DNA of 64,000 bases from Gimesia aquarii (GCF_007748195.1 NZ_CP037920.1:4291800-4355799); one strand, 5' to 3'; counted from the stretch's first letter, positions 9,188-18,395 are shown. The notes: generated by a model from the sequence alone, not told the origin. A program made the numbers and translations.

Positions 9188-10339
9188 TTACCTGGCAATC
9201 AATTTTATCACCTCGTCCGCAACATGCCGTGCAGCACCTGGAATTGAGATTTCCTGCATCGACTGCCTCATTTGTCTTCTACGTTCATCCTCCTCCAGTA
9301 AAGCAGTTATCGTCTCTCCCAGCAATCTGACAGTGCTATCAGATTCCTTAGACTGCAATGCGATAGTCGCTGCACCCCGGTCTGCATAAAATCGAGCGTT
9401 TTTGAGCTGATGATCCCCAATGGAACCCGGAAAGGGAATAAGGACCGTAGGACACCCCACACTTGCCAATTCTGCAAGTGTGGTTGCTCCTGCTCGGGAG
9501 ATTACCAGGTCAGCTTGCAGATACCAGTTTTTCAGGTCATTAAAGAAGGGCTGAACCGTGACTTTGAGATTTGGATGCCTCTCTCGCAACAGCTCATATT
9601 TTTGCTCAATATTTGAAAAATCAAGTATGCCTGTTTGATGAACCATATGAAGTGGACCGCTTATCTTGTCCAAATACTCTTCCAACATTGAGATTACTGC
9701 AGCATTGACCGCAGTGGCTCCCTGACTGCCTCCTAAGACCAGAATCGAAGTTTTATCAGATGGTGTTGTACTTTTTTCTTTCTGGGAAACTGCTTGAACA
9801 ATTTCCTTTCTGATTGGATTTCCAGTAAATACAATCTCAGGAATCACAGTTTTTCGAGTCATTTTGATTTCAAATGGCGTCTCTGCAAAAGAGGTACAAA
9901 CCAGGTTTGAAAGTGGAAATAAAAATCGATTGGCTCTTCCTGGTACGGTATTCTGCTCCAGTAAGACAATGGGAATCTTGAGACGCGATGCTGCCAATAC
10001 AACTGGTACACTGGCAAAACCTCCCAAGCCAATCACGACTGCCGGCTTTTCTCGTATTAAGAAACGACGCGTCCGAAAGAACGCACGGCTATTATTCCAC
10101 AGAAAACGAAAGGGAGCTCGTTTTAAATCACTCGTTGAGGAAGAAGGTAGGGGAAGATGCTGGTATCCAGAACTTTTAATGATTTGTTGCTCGACTGATC
10201 GATTGGAACCAACAAACGTAATTCGACATTGGCCGAGAGCAACCAACTGCTCAGCGACAGCAATTCCCGGAAGCAAATGACCGCCTGTTCCGCCACCTGC
10301 AAAAACGATCGATTTCGTATCTGAAATGGTTTCGGCCAT
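9188..10339 (-). CDS. murG: UDP-GlcNAc : undecaprenyl-PP-MurNAc-pentapeptide GlcNAc transferase
   Basis: MurG makes lipid II from lipid I on the inner face of the cytoplasmic membrane. The N-terminal 'FAGGGTGGHLLPGIAVAEQL' carries the GGGTGGH loop, 'VIGLGGFASVPVVLAA' and 'LLEQNTVPGRANR' are family signatures, and the C-terminal nucleotide-binding domain has 'LVLGGSQGA' and 'VISRAGATTLAEL' with 'PFPGSIGDHQLKNA' (the usual form is ATDDHQ). The 383-residue length is normal. It starts 89 bases after ftsW and is the last gene of the mur cluster here. Confidence 0.96.
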   Translation of the reverse strand: MAETISDTKSIVFAGGGTGGHLLPGIAVAEQLVALGQCRITFVGSNRSVEQQIIKSSGYQHLPLPSSSTSDLKRAPFRFLWNNSRAFFRTRRFLIREKPAVVIGLGGFASVPVVLAASRLKIPIVLLEQNTVPGRANRFLFPLSNLVCTSFAETPFEIKMTRKTVIPEIVFTGNPIRKEIVQAVSQKEKSTTPSDKTSILVLGGSQGATAVNAAVISMLEEYLDKISGPLHMVHQTGILDFSNIEQKYELLRERHPNLKVTVQPFFNDLKNWYLQADLVISRAGATTLAELASVGCPTVLIPFPGSIGDHQLKNARFYADRGAATIALQSKESDSTVRLLGETITALLEEDERRRQMRQSMQEISIPGAARHVADEVIKLIAR

Positions 10340-10428
10340 GGTACTGAGGAATCACTGCTGAAGATACTTTTAAAGTTCAAAGACTGATTGAAAGTGACAG
10401 CATAGAGGAATTCCACTTAGTTTCCCAG

Positions 10429-12030
10429 TCAAGCCTCCTCTTCATCTTCGTACTCTTCATCTTCGTACTCTTCGTCTTCGTACTCTTCGTCTTCGTACTC
10501 TTCGTCTTCGTACTCTTCGTCTTCGGACTCTTCATCTTCGGACTCTTCATCTTCGTACTCTTCATCTTCGTACTCTTCATCTTCGTACTCTTCATCTTCG
10601 GACTCTTCATCTTCGGACTCTTCATCTTCGGACTCTTCATCTTCGGACTCTTCATCTTCGGACTCTTCATCTTCGGACTCTTCATCTTCGGACTCTTCAT
10701 CTTCGGACTCTTCGTCTTCGGACTCTTCGTCTTCGTACTCTTCGTCTTCGTACTCTTCGTCTTCGTACTCTTCATCTTCGGACTCTTCGTCTTCGGACTC
10801 TTCATCTTCGGACTCTTCAGCCTCATAGATTGGCGATATCATGGCGAGTTCTGAGATCGCTGCCTCTGCTGACAATGAGCTGTCTTCATCTTCACTGATG
10901 GTATCGATGAGTAACTCATCTTCCCCAGTTGATCGCGTCAAGCTGACAATAATACCCAAAGAGAGCAGGCTCACCATCAAATTCGTTCCGCCATAACTAA
11001 TCAAAGGATGCGATATTCCTTTTGGAGGTACCATGGCTGTCACAACCGAAACATTGATAATCGCCTGCAAAACTAACTGTAGTAACAGTGTGAATCCCAC
11101 AACATAAGCAAATGATTTCTGATTTTGTGACCTTAAAATATTGTAACCAGCAAGAAACAATCCTAACCAAAGTCCGACAATCCCAAGTGTTCCAATCAAA
11201 CCAAGCTCTTCACCTGCTACCGAAAACACAAAATCAGTGTTGGCTTCTGGTAGGAAGCTCAATTTTTGAGCACCTTTCCCTAAACCAGATCCAGTCACTC
11301 CACCGGTTCCTAAAGCCATGAGAGACTGTTTGACTTGATAGGGAGCCGATTGCCAATTGGTCCAGGTATCAAGAAATCCACTGATACGTTTTAACTGATA
11401 GGGACGCAATGCGACTAAGACTCCCAATACGGGAATAGCACACAGCCCTCCCACAACAAAGTTGCGCAGAGGCCACCCTCCCAAAAATAACGCGATTGTG
11501 ACGCCACCAACCAGGAAAAGTGAAGTTCCCAAATCGGGTTGTTTCAACACAAGCGGTATAACAATTGCGAGAGGAACCAGTAAAAAGACCGTGCCTTTAA
11601 TCCAATGCTTTAGAACTCTCCTGCGCTGAACCATAAGGCGTACAGTCAGAAGGGGCAGCGCAATTTTAGCAAGTTCAGAAGGTTGCAGTGAGATCGGTCC
11701 AAATCTCAGCCAGCGTTGTGCACCATTCACGCGCGTCCCAATTCCCGGCACAAGCACGAGTGCTAACAACGCAACTGTGACCCAAAAGAGAAGGGGGGCC
11801 CGATCATACCAGAAACGAGCGGGCAGATAAGAAGCAATCGAAGCAACAATGGCGGCAATCGTCAGAAACGTTAAATGCTTTGATAAGTAAACCTGCTCAA
11901 ATTCAGTCGGCCAGGACGTAATACTGGCGCTGTGCACCATGAGCACACCCAACCCCAACAGCGCACATGCCATTGAGATAAAAAGACTGCGATCATGTTC
12001 TGGATTTGATAAAAGCGAAGCCGACTTCAT
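10429..12030 (-). CDS. ftsW: FtsW-type lipid II polymerase (SEDS) with a long acidic repeat tail
   Basis: SEDS proteins polymerise lipid II into glycan strands at the septum or sidewall. Residues 1 to about 375 hold the multi-helix SEDS core with 'PARFWYDRAPLLFW', 'GAQRWLRFGPISLQPSELAKI', 'QPDLGTSLFLVGG', 'PEANTDFVFSVAGEELG' and 'PLISYGGTNLM'. The core is of normal length. The last ~130 residues are cytoplasmic and contain 25 tandem ESEDE/EYEDE pentapeptides, which I do not know from other FtsW proteins. It sits between mraY and murG, the usual position, which favours FtsW over RodA. Its usual partner ftsZ is not in the window. Confidence 0.93.
   Translation of the reverse strand: MKSASLLSNPEHDRSLFISMACALLGLGVLMVHSASITSWPTEFEQVYLSKHLTFLTIAAIVASIASYLPARFWYDRAPLLFWVTVALLALVLVPGIGTRVNGAQRWLRFGPISLQPSELAKIALPLLTVRLMVQRRRVLKHWIKGTVFLLVPLAIVIPLVLKQPDLGTSLFLVGGVTIALFLGGWPLRNFVVGGLCAIPVLGVLVALRPYQLKRISGFLDTWTNWQSAPYQVKQSLMALGTGGVTGSGLGKGAQKLSFLPEANTDFVFSVAGEELGLIGTLGIVGLWLGLFLAGYNILRSQNQKSFAYVVGFTLLLQLVLQAIINVSVVTAMVPPKGISHPLISYGGTNLMVSLLSLGIIVSLTRSTGEDELLIDTISEDEDSSLSAEAAISELAMISPIYEAEESEDEESEDEESEDEEYEDEEYEDEEYEDEESEDEESEDEESEDEESEDEESEDEESEDEESEDEESEDEESEDEEYEDEEYEDEEYEDEESEDEESEDEEYEDEEYEDEEYEDEEYEDEEYEDEEEA
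10441..10815 (-). repeat. 15-bp tandem repeat, 25 units, in the 3' end of ftsW
   Basis: Exactly 375 bases made of 25 uninterrupted 15-bp units. Units vary at two positions only: one choice gives Ser or Tyr (14 ESEDE, 11 EYEDE) and one is synonymous (GAT or GAC for Asp). In protein order the blocks are S3, Y3, S9, Y3, S2, Y5. Each unit is five codons, so gain or loss of whole units keeps the reading frame. The tail ends 'EEA' and the stop follows the array directly. Confidence 0.97.
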
Positions 12031-12243
12031 GTTGAATATCTCATTGCTCTTTGCGGATGGATATCAATAAAATCGACTTTCAATCTGATTTAGCCGCAGC
12101 CGTAAGCCCTTTGGTAATTCACGATTGAGAAACATTCAGTGACCAGATGAATTAGCTGACAGAATCGTGATAACAGGCCTTTTCCCAATCATGTCGAATT
12201 TCCTGACTGGTAGAAACCGTATTATCAACAAACTACTTCAGGT

Positions 12244-13350
12244 TTACGTTGCAATCTTCAGGCTAGCAATCGCGATAATGGCCAGTAATGCTGAACAAAT
12301 CCAAAAACGAACCACGATTTTCATTTCATGATGTCCTTTGAATAAAAAATGATTGTGCAAAGGACTACAGGCAAGTATGCGGTTTCCTGTTCTCCGAAAC
12401 CAGAACACCTGCAAGATGACGCTTAATGTTTCAGCAACAAATACCCCACCAGCAATCACTAACAATGCCTCCTGGCGAATGACGAGCGCCGCGAATCCCA
12501 ACAACGCTCCCAGAGGCAGCGAACCGGTATCTCCCATGAAAACCTGAGCCGGATAGCAATTGAACCATAGGAAACCAAGAACCGCACCGACGGCGGCTCC
12601 CAAAATAATGCTCATTTCTCCAGCACCAGGAATGTAAGGTACTTGTACATATTCAGCCATCACTTTATGACCGGCCAGGTAGGTTAGTCCGGCAAATGCG
12701 GAACCAGCAAAAACCATACAACCACTGGCCAGCCCGTCCAAGCCATCAGTGAGATTCACAGCATTGGAACTTCCCACCAGCACTAACACTGCCCAGGGGA
12801 CAAAGAATATACCCAGGTAAAAAGTGAGCCGAGTCACAGGCATAATCAAGTCTAAACCAGAAGTTAAACTGGAATTGCTAAACCAGATTCCTGTCCCTAT
12901 CAAGCAGGCAAGCACAATTTGAACAACCAACTTCTGCCGTGGTGTTAATCCATTCCGGTTAGTACTGAGTTTGATCCAATCATCATAAGCCCCCAATAAT
13001 GCGAAACCAGTAGCTGTAAAGATCCCCAACTGTACGTATCGATTTGAAAGATCCGCCCAAAGCAATGCCGAGATCAGGATGGATCCAATAATAAAAATTC
13101 CCCCCATTGTCGGAGTCGCATTTTTAGAGGCATGGATTTCATTAAGCCTGGCAGAAGCACTATCGACCCGTTCGCGAAAGCGTTTTTCCAGCCATCGAAT
13201 TGCGATAGGGCCTAGCAGTATGGCAATTAAAAAAGAAGAGATGCTGGCTAATGCAATCCGCGCAGTAAGAAAGACGCGCGAATCACCCGTTGAAACCACT
13301 TCAAGTTGTTCTAACAAAGGAGAAAATGTCTTCAACAACCAGATTATCAT
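12244..13350 (-). CDS. mraY: phospho-N-acetylmuramoyl-pentapeptide transferase
   Basis: MraY transfers phospho-MurNAc-pentapeptide to undecaprenyl phosphate, making lipid I in the cytoplasmic membrane. About ten membrane helices are visible. Signature stretches are 'KNATPTMGGIFII', 'GAYDDWIKL' (the DDxxK motif), 'SSNAVNLTDGLDGLASG', 'FLWFNCYPAQVFMGDTGSLPLGA' and 'PLHNHFLFKGHHE' (the HHH-type loop). The 368-residue length is normal. A 295-base gap with a terminator-like hairpin separates it from murF upstream, so it may have its own promoter; ftsW follows after 213 bases. Confidence 0.97.
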   Translation of the reverse strand: MIIWLLKTFSPLLEQLEVVSTGDSRVFLTARIALASISSFLIAILLGPIAIRWLEKRFRERVDSASARLNEIHASKNATPTMGGIFIIGSILISALLWADLSNRYVQLGIFTATGFALLGAYDDWIKLSTNRNGLTPRQKLVVQIVLACLIGTGIWFSNSSLTSGLDLIMPVTRLTFYLGIFFVPWAVLVLVGSSNAVNLTDGLDGLASGCMVFAGSAFAGLTYLAGHKVMAEYVQVPYIPGAGEMSIILGAAVGAVLGFLWFNCYPAQVFMGDTGSLPLGALLGFAALVIRQEALLVIAGGVFVAETLSVILQVFWFRRTGNRILACSPLHNHFLFKGHHEMKIVVRFWICSALLAIIAIASLKIAT

Positions 13351-13466
13351 GAAGTAATTTTCTCGTCGCCTACTAGTTCACAGGAAAAGATCTAAGGGTC
13401 GATTTCAAACTTAGCAGTCTAATTAATCCGGCACGGACTCACTACCCCTTATTGTCGTAACTTCTC

Positions 13467-13513
13467 AAAAAAAAGAGAGACCGGACGCCGAGACCCCATA
13501 TCTCGACGCCCGG
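13467..13513 (-). terminator. terminator-like hairpin between murF and mraY
   Basis: On the minus strand a 13-bp stem pairs 13513-13501 with 13493-13481 through a 7-base loop. It is fully paired if two G.U wobbles are allowed; on the plus strand those become mismatches, which points to minus-strand use. TCTCTC and then eight U follow. It lies about 135 bases after the murF stop and about 115 bases before the mraY start. Confidence 0.75.
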
Positions 13514-13645
13514 AAATGATTTCATCATGCTACAGCAGTGGAGTGATCGACCCAATGAATCACATATTTCCTTTGCTGATTTGTCCGCCGAAACGAACGC
13601 ACTTAGGATTCCCGCAAACCCAAAGTACATGATGAAATCACAATG

Positions 13646-15046
13646 TTAGACACATGATATTTTTTCTTCCCTCAATGTAGCCTGCTGTTTGAGACTTTCA
13701 ATGAGTCGTTCCATTCGCATGCTACGAGAGCCTTTTATTAAAACAACATCTCCCGGCTCTAACCGAGAGTAAAATTCCTTTTGTATTTCACTGACATCTG
13801 CCGCTTGTAACACTTGATCTTGAGAGAGAGTTCCAGAAATTGCCCCTTTTGCTACTGCTTCTGCCTGTTTTCCACAAACGAAAAGTAAATCAATTCCTGA
13901 TGAAGCGATCAACTCACCTATTTCCTGATGATACCTGTTTGATTCAGCCCCCAATTCAAGCATGTCGCCCATTACAACAATTCGCTTACCCGTACCAGTC
14001 CAATCCTGAATCACCTGACAAGCTGCTTTCATCGATACCGGGCTCGAGTTATAAGAATCATCAATGATCGTCCAGGGGCCGATTTGTTCGATATGACAAC
14101 GGCCCTGAACTGTAGTAAATTGACGAATTCCTTCAACTAGATCTTGGTTTGATAATCCAAACTCTTTCGCGACAGCAATGGCAAACAGAGCAGGGTAGAC
14201 AAAATGTTTGCCAAGTACTGGCATGAAGAACTCAGTTCCTTCTACCTTAAACGAAACTCCCTCGCTTGTTTGCCGGAGGGATGCCACACGGATATCATTC
14301 AACTCACTGAGCCCAATCTTCAATGTACGCGCTGAAGACTTAGAAATTAAACAGGAAGCAAAAGGATCGTCCCCATTTAATATCGCCAAGCCATTTTCAG
14401 GTAACTGTTCGAAGAGCTCTCCTTTAGCTTCTGCCGTTCGATCCAGACTGCCAAAGTGCTCCAGATGGGAAGGGCCAATCCCAGTGATCACCCCTATTTC
14501 TGGTCTGGAAAGTTCGGCTAAAGCTCGGATTTCCCCCTGATGCGAAGCCCCCAACTCCAGAACCGCATATGCGTGATCAGAATTAATTTGTGCAATACTC
14601 AAGGGTACGCCAAATTCATTATTATAATTCGCAGGACTTTGAATGCCTTTCAAGAAAGGTGACAAAGCCGTATGAATCATAGTACGTGTTGTCGTTTTCC
14701 CAACGCTTCCCGTCACTCCGATTACGATTAATTGTTGTTGACTACGATACCAACTCGCGAACTGCTCAAAAGCCCGGTTAACATCATCAACATAAATGAA
14801 TGGCTGTTGTAGTTTTTCTGGTTCACATCCCTGTTTTACGACGCAAGCTCGAGCACCTTGCTCTAATGCGTTTGAAACAAATTGATGACCATCCTGACGT
14901 TTGCCTTGGATCGCAAAGAATAAATCTCCTCTCTTAATTCTTCGCGAGTCGATCGAAAGCCCCTCAACATCGGACATCATCAGATCGGGACATATAAACT
15001 TCCCCTGTATAACCTGACTAATTTTGCTGAGTGACACACGATCCAT
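13646..15046 (-). CDS. murF: UDP-MurNAc-tripeptide : D-Ala-D-Ala ligase
   Basis: MurF adds D-Ala-D-Ala to the UDP-MurNAc-tripeptide in the cytosol. The ATP loop reads 'GVTGSVGKTTTRTMI', then 'YNNEFGVPLS' and 'VLELGASHQGEI' mark the central domain, 'NGDDPF' precedes the C-terminal domain, and 'IIDDSYNSSPVSMKAA' is the MurF-type signature. The C-terminus has 'VMGDMLELG' and 'VLIKGSRSMRMERL'. The 466-residue length is normal. It starts 54 bases after murE, so the two are probably cotranscribed, and a terminator-like hairpin follows. Confidence 0.96.
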   Translation of the reverse strand: MDRVSLSKISQVIQGKFICPDLMMSDVEGLSIDSRRIKRGDLFFAIQGKRQDGHQFVSNALEQGARACVVKQGCEPEKLQQPFIYVDDVNRAFEQFASWYRSQQQLIVIGVTGSVGKTTTRTMIHTALSPFLKGIQSPANYNNEFGVPLSIAQINSDHAYAVLELGASHQGEIRALAELSRPEIGVITGIGPSHLEHFGSLDRTAEAKGELFEQLPENGLAILNGDDPFASCLISKSSARTLKIGLSELNDIRVASLRQTSEGVSFKVEGTEFFMPVLGKHFVYPALFAIAVAKEFGLSNQDLVEGIRQFTTVQGRCHIEQIGPWTIIDDSYNSSPVSMKAACQVIQDWTGTGKRIVVMGDMLELGAESNRYHQEIGELIASSGIDLLFVCGKQAEAVAKGAISGTLSQDQVLQAADVSEIQKEFYSRLEPGDVVLIKGSRSMRMERLIESLKQQATLREEKISCV

Positions 15047-15100
15047 GCTATTTTTTCTCGGTTTTAAAACAATTAATAAATGGTAGTTCTTAAGAAGGCT

Positions 15101-16642
15101 TTAAGCGGGAATCTTATCTGATTTCCTGGAGTGTAAATTTCCAAAATAATTCTCTACAACTAAACGGTCACTGAATGGTATCTTGCAATCTCCGATAATC
15201 TGTTCACATTCATGCCCTTTACCGGCAATCAATACCAAATCTCTCTCGCAGGCAATTTCCAAAGCCCGATATATGGCCTCTTTTCGGTCCACAATCAATT
15301 CTGGTGTTACTCCTGTCTCGCTAAAGCCTGTAGCAATCGCCTGCATAATTTGTTCTGGATCTTCACTTCGCGGATTATCACTCGTAATGATTGCCAAATC
15401 TGCTTCGCTTCCAGCCAAACCCAATAAGCCACGTTTTGAGCTGTCACGATCTCCGCCAGCTCCAAATACACAGATAACGCGTCGATCACAAACTTGCTTT
15501 GCCGAACGAATGGCGTGCCTTAAAGCATCATCGGTATGTGCATAATCAATCAGAACTGAAAACGTCTGGCCACAATTGACCTGTTCCATCCTTCCAGGAA
15601 CAGATCCAAGGTTGCTAATACCCTCTGCAATTTCGGTTAAAGATAAACCTAATACCAGACAGACAGCTGCCGCTGCCAAACAATTAGAAATATTATGAGT
15701 TCCTATCAAATTCGTAATGACAGGAGCTCGAGACCCATTATACAAAATTTCAAACTTGGACTGCTTATCTGATTCCTGAAGTTGAGATGCGGTTACATCC
15801 GCGACATTTTCAATGGCATAGGTCAACAATGTTTTTGATTCATTCACGTTCGATAAGAATGAATGGCAGACAGGATCATCTAAATTTAAGACAACCGTTC
15901 CATCCCGTTTGACATGCTGAATAATTTTTGACTTACATGCAGCATAATTATCCATGTTTTGATGATAATCAAAGTGATCCTGCGTCACGTTGGTTATCAC
16001 ACCAACCGAAAGCTCTGTGCCTGCTAGCCGGCTTTGATCTAAAGCATGGCTGGAAACTTCCATCACTGCATGTGTTGCATTGTTCTTAACCATCTCTGAG
16101 AAAAGATGAGATAGCTCTTGCGCATCCGGAGTCGTTAAAGGTGCAGGGCGTGATGAAACACTATCATGATACTCTACCGTTCCCAGCAAACCGGTCTTTC
16201 GTTGCGTACTTTGCAAAATTGCTCTGACCAACCAGGAGACGGTTGTTTTGCCGTTTGTTCCAGTCACTCCCACAGTCTGCAATTGCTGCGAAGGTGAACC
16301 TGCTAATTCAGAACAGACAAGTGCATAAGCTTTGCGTACATCATTAACAATACACTGTGGGACCTGAAGTCCAGTCAACGGACGCCCTGTGAGTACAGCC
16401 TTAGCACCATTCTTCAGTGCTTCGGGAATAAATTTCTCTGCATGTTGCCTTGTTCCTGAAATGACAGCAAAGATATCACCTGGTTTACAGAGACGACTAT
16501 CAGATTGAATTGAAGTCACACAAATATCTGCACAATCTACAAAACTAGCTGAAGGAAGCAGGGCTCTTAAACTAACAACCACTGATCCTGAGGATAAGCT
16601 GAGCGATGAAGACGGCATGGAAGTGAGGTAAGAACCATGCAT
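15101..16642 (-). CDS. murE: UDP-MurNAc-L-Ala-D-Glu : meso-diaminopimelate ligase
   Basis: MurE adds the third residue of the peptidoglycan stem peptide. 'TGTNGKTTVSWLV' is the ATP loop, 'LTTPDAQEL' and 'MEVSSHALDQSR' are MurE signatures, and 'ITSDNPRSEDPEQI' contains the DNPR motif that marks enzymes for meso-diaminopimelate, whereas lysine-adding enzymes have a different loop. At 513 residues it is normal. The ATG at 16642 has no clear ribosome-binding site; a second ATG at 16618 is possible. It is the first gene of the mur cluster, divergent from a DUF1559 gene. No mraZ, rsmH or ftsI lies upstream. Confidence 0.96.
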   Translation of the reverse strand: MHGSYLTSMPSSSLSLSSGSVVVSLRALLPSASFVDCADICVTSIQSDSRLCKPGDIFAVISGTRQHAEKFIPEALKNGAKAVLTGRPLTGLQVPQCIVNDVRKAYALVCSELAGSPSQQLQTVGVTGTNGKTTVSWLVRAILQSTQRKTGLLGTVEYHDSVSSRPAPLTTPDAQELSHLFSEMVKNNATHAVMEVSSHALDQSRLAGTELSVGVITNVTQDHFDYHQNMDNYAACKSKIIQHVKRDGTVVLNLDDPVCHSFLSNVNESKTLLTYAIENVADVTASQLQESDKQSKFEILYNGSRAPVITNLIGTHNISNCLAAAAVCLVLGLSLTEIAEGISNLGSVPGRMEQVNCGQTFSVLIDYAHTDDALRHAIRSAKQVCDRRVICVFGAGGDRDSSKRGLLGLAGSEADLAIITSDNPRSEDPEQIMQAIATGFSETGVTPELIVDRKEAIYRALEIACERDLVLIAGKGHECEQIIGDCKIPFSDRLVVENYFGNLHSRKSDKIPA

Positions 16643-17357
16643 TTCAGGGAAACCAATTAATTAAAAGGCGAGATGGCTGAAAGAAACTTCGTTGACTAAA
16701 TTGATTGTTAAAAAATAAAAGCCGGAATCGGCATTGGAGAGAACAAACTTAGATGTGATCAGAATGCTGCTTTCTGAAAACGAAGGGCATTCTCTTAATT
16801 CCTTGAATATCGTCAACCCTGGATATCCAAAAAATGTGGTTTTCAAATCTTCCTTGTAATTATTACAGAGACTAACAGGAGTCACTCAACCGGGAAAATT
16901 GCGAACACTACTAGATTCAATGTCCCTGCAAAATCAAGTAAAACCTTACGGTTCTATACAGTAAATATCCTCATTTTCAAAGCCGAACTAAGAACACTAC
17001 AGGTATGAATAATCAAGGCGTCCTCATTGAATCTTTACTATTTCACGCGATTATACTTAAGAATTAATATTAGTATTTTTACCTATTTAGTAAATAATAC
17101 TATAGATAACGAAGTAGTACCTCGATATGCTATTTCTTATCAGATGTTTAAAGTCCCATCTCCAAAAAGTATCTGATTCTCAGGCCATTTAGGCTGATTG
17201 TTTCAAAATGCGAGTTCTCGTTAGCAAATCCTGCCAAGTCCGGCATTGGGTTTGCGATACATTTAGATAGATAGGAAAACTGTGTGGAGAAAGTCTTCGT
17301 ACACCAACTTTCCCCTTTCTCAATGATCTCATTTCAATCTGTTAAAGGATAGAGAAG
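16643..17357. other. divergent intergenic region between murE and a DUF1559 gene
   Basis: 715 bases, strongly AT-rich around 17030-17110 (runs such as TATTAGTATTTTTACC), where promoters for one or both genes may lie. A small hairpin at 16722-16733 (GCCG, GAAT loop, CGGC) is followed on the minus strand by TTTTATTTTTT and could be a weak terminator or leader element before murE. A 74-codon minus-strand frame (16661-16885) overlaps it and has no convincing start or protein features. Confidence 0.45.
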
Positions 17358-18365
17358 ATGCAAAGGCACTCACGATTGAAAAAAGGCTTCACTCTGATTG
17401 AACTACTTGTTGTCATCGCAATTATCGCTATTTTAATTGCCCTTTTGTTACCGGCAGTCCAACAGGCCAGAGAAGCAGCCAGAAGGTCTACCTGTAAAAA
17501 CAATTTGAAACAGCTTGGCCTGGCGTTTCACAACTACCATGACACTCACCGCTGTTTCCCTTTCGCCTGGTTTTTAGACCCTACGAACCCGGCCAATATT
17601 AAGGCAGGTGGTTACGGTGTCATGCTACTTCCGCTCATAGATCAGGCCCCTCTCTATAATCAGTGGAACTCCTCGTATCCTGCAATTAACGAATTCGCAG
17701 CCATTCCAGAAGTCCAACAAAATTTATCAGTAATTGCTACACCACTCCCCGTATTCATGTGTCCGTCCACACCAGAAGCGTCAGTGCATGACTACACCCT
17801 GGCCCCAGCTTTTCCTTTCAGCTGGACTGCCGCTCGTACTGACTATTGCCCTGCATCTGGTGTCCGTGGTACTTATTCTTCTCTTGCCTACACTGGGCAT
17901 CCTGCAGCTGCGAGCCGTAGCGGAATGCTGAATTTTGTAGGACTAGATACATCCGGCTCACCCGGAGACTCTGTCACTAGAATTCGCGATATCGTTGACG
18001 GCTCCTCTAATACTATTTTGCTCGGAGAGAGAGTAGGAGGAACGAATATCTACAGCGGCCAAACAATTAGCCCCACTTTATCAGTAGCCTTGGGCCCAAG
18101 TAACGGTGGTGCCTGGGGAGACTTCCTGAACGGCGAACATTGGTATCAAGGATCCCTGCGAGATGGGACTGACGGAGGCAGTGGAGGACCTTGTGCCATC
18201 AATTGCAGTAATGCAAGAAGCACTGGTTTCTTGAGCTTCCATGTAGGCGGTGCACATTTTCTGCTAGGAGATGGTGCAGTCCGTTTCATTAGCCAAAATG
18301 TGGATGCTTACACATTTGCATCACTTACCACCCGGGCAGGTGGCGAAGTGGTTGGAGAATTTTAA
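17358..18365 (+). CDS. DUF1559 protein with type IV prepilin-like N-terminus
   Basis: Planctomycetes carry many of these proteins, with a class III signal peptide that a prepilin peptidase may cut. The N-terminus is '[31 protein letters not shown]', with cleavage expected after the Gly of KKG and Glu five residues into the mature protein. 'NNLKQLGLAFHNYHDT' follows, and the C-terminus has the family's glycine motif 'FHVGGAHFLLGDGAVRFIS'. AAAGGA lies about 10 bases before the ATG. The 335-residue length is typical. A terminator follows at 18396, then a lipoprotein gene, a pairing often seen in this group. Whether it makes pseudopili or another surface structure is not established. Confidence 0.93.
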   Translation: MQRHSRLKKGFTLIELLVVIAIIAILIALLLPAVQQAREAARRSTCKNNLKQLGLAFHNYHDTHRCFPFAWFLDPTNPANIKAGGYGVMLLPLIDQAPLYNQWNSSYPAINEFAAIPEVQQNLSVIATPLPVFMCPSTPEASVHDYTLAPAFPFSWTAARTDYCPASGVRGTYSSLAYTGHPAAASRSGMLNFVGLDTSGSPGDSVTRIRDIVDGSSNTILLGERVGGTNIYSGQTISPTLSVALGPSNGGAWGDFLNGEHWYQGSLRDGTDGGSGGPCAINCSNARSTGFLSFHVGGAHFLLGDGAVRFISQNVDAYTFASLTTRAGGEVVGEF

Positions 18366-18395
18366 TTCTCGAAACCTTTCTTAAGTTAATCGTTT

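Noticed and set aside
10441-10815. Possible CRISPR-like array
   Set aside because: The units are 15 bp, abut each other without spacers and code for a regular pentapeptide in frame with FtsW.
13442-13630. 62-codon minus-strand frame between murF and mraY
   Set aside because: It overlaps the terminator-like hairpin, has no ribosome-binding site and no protein features.
16661-16885. 74-codon minus-strand frame upstream of murE
   Set aside because: No ribosome-binding site, composition unlike a protein, and overlaps a terminator-like element.
16643-17357. Missing mraZ/rsmH/ftsI upstream of murE
   Set aside because: Searched by eye on both strands; no coding frame for these proteins is present.
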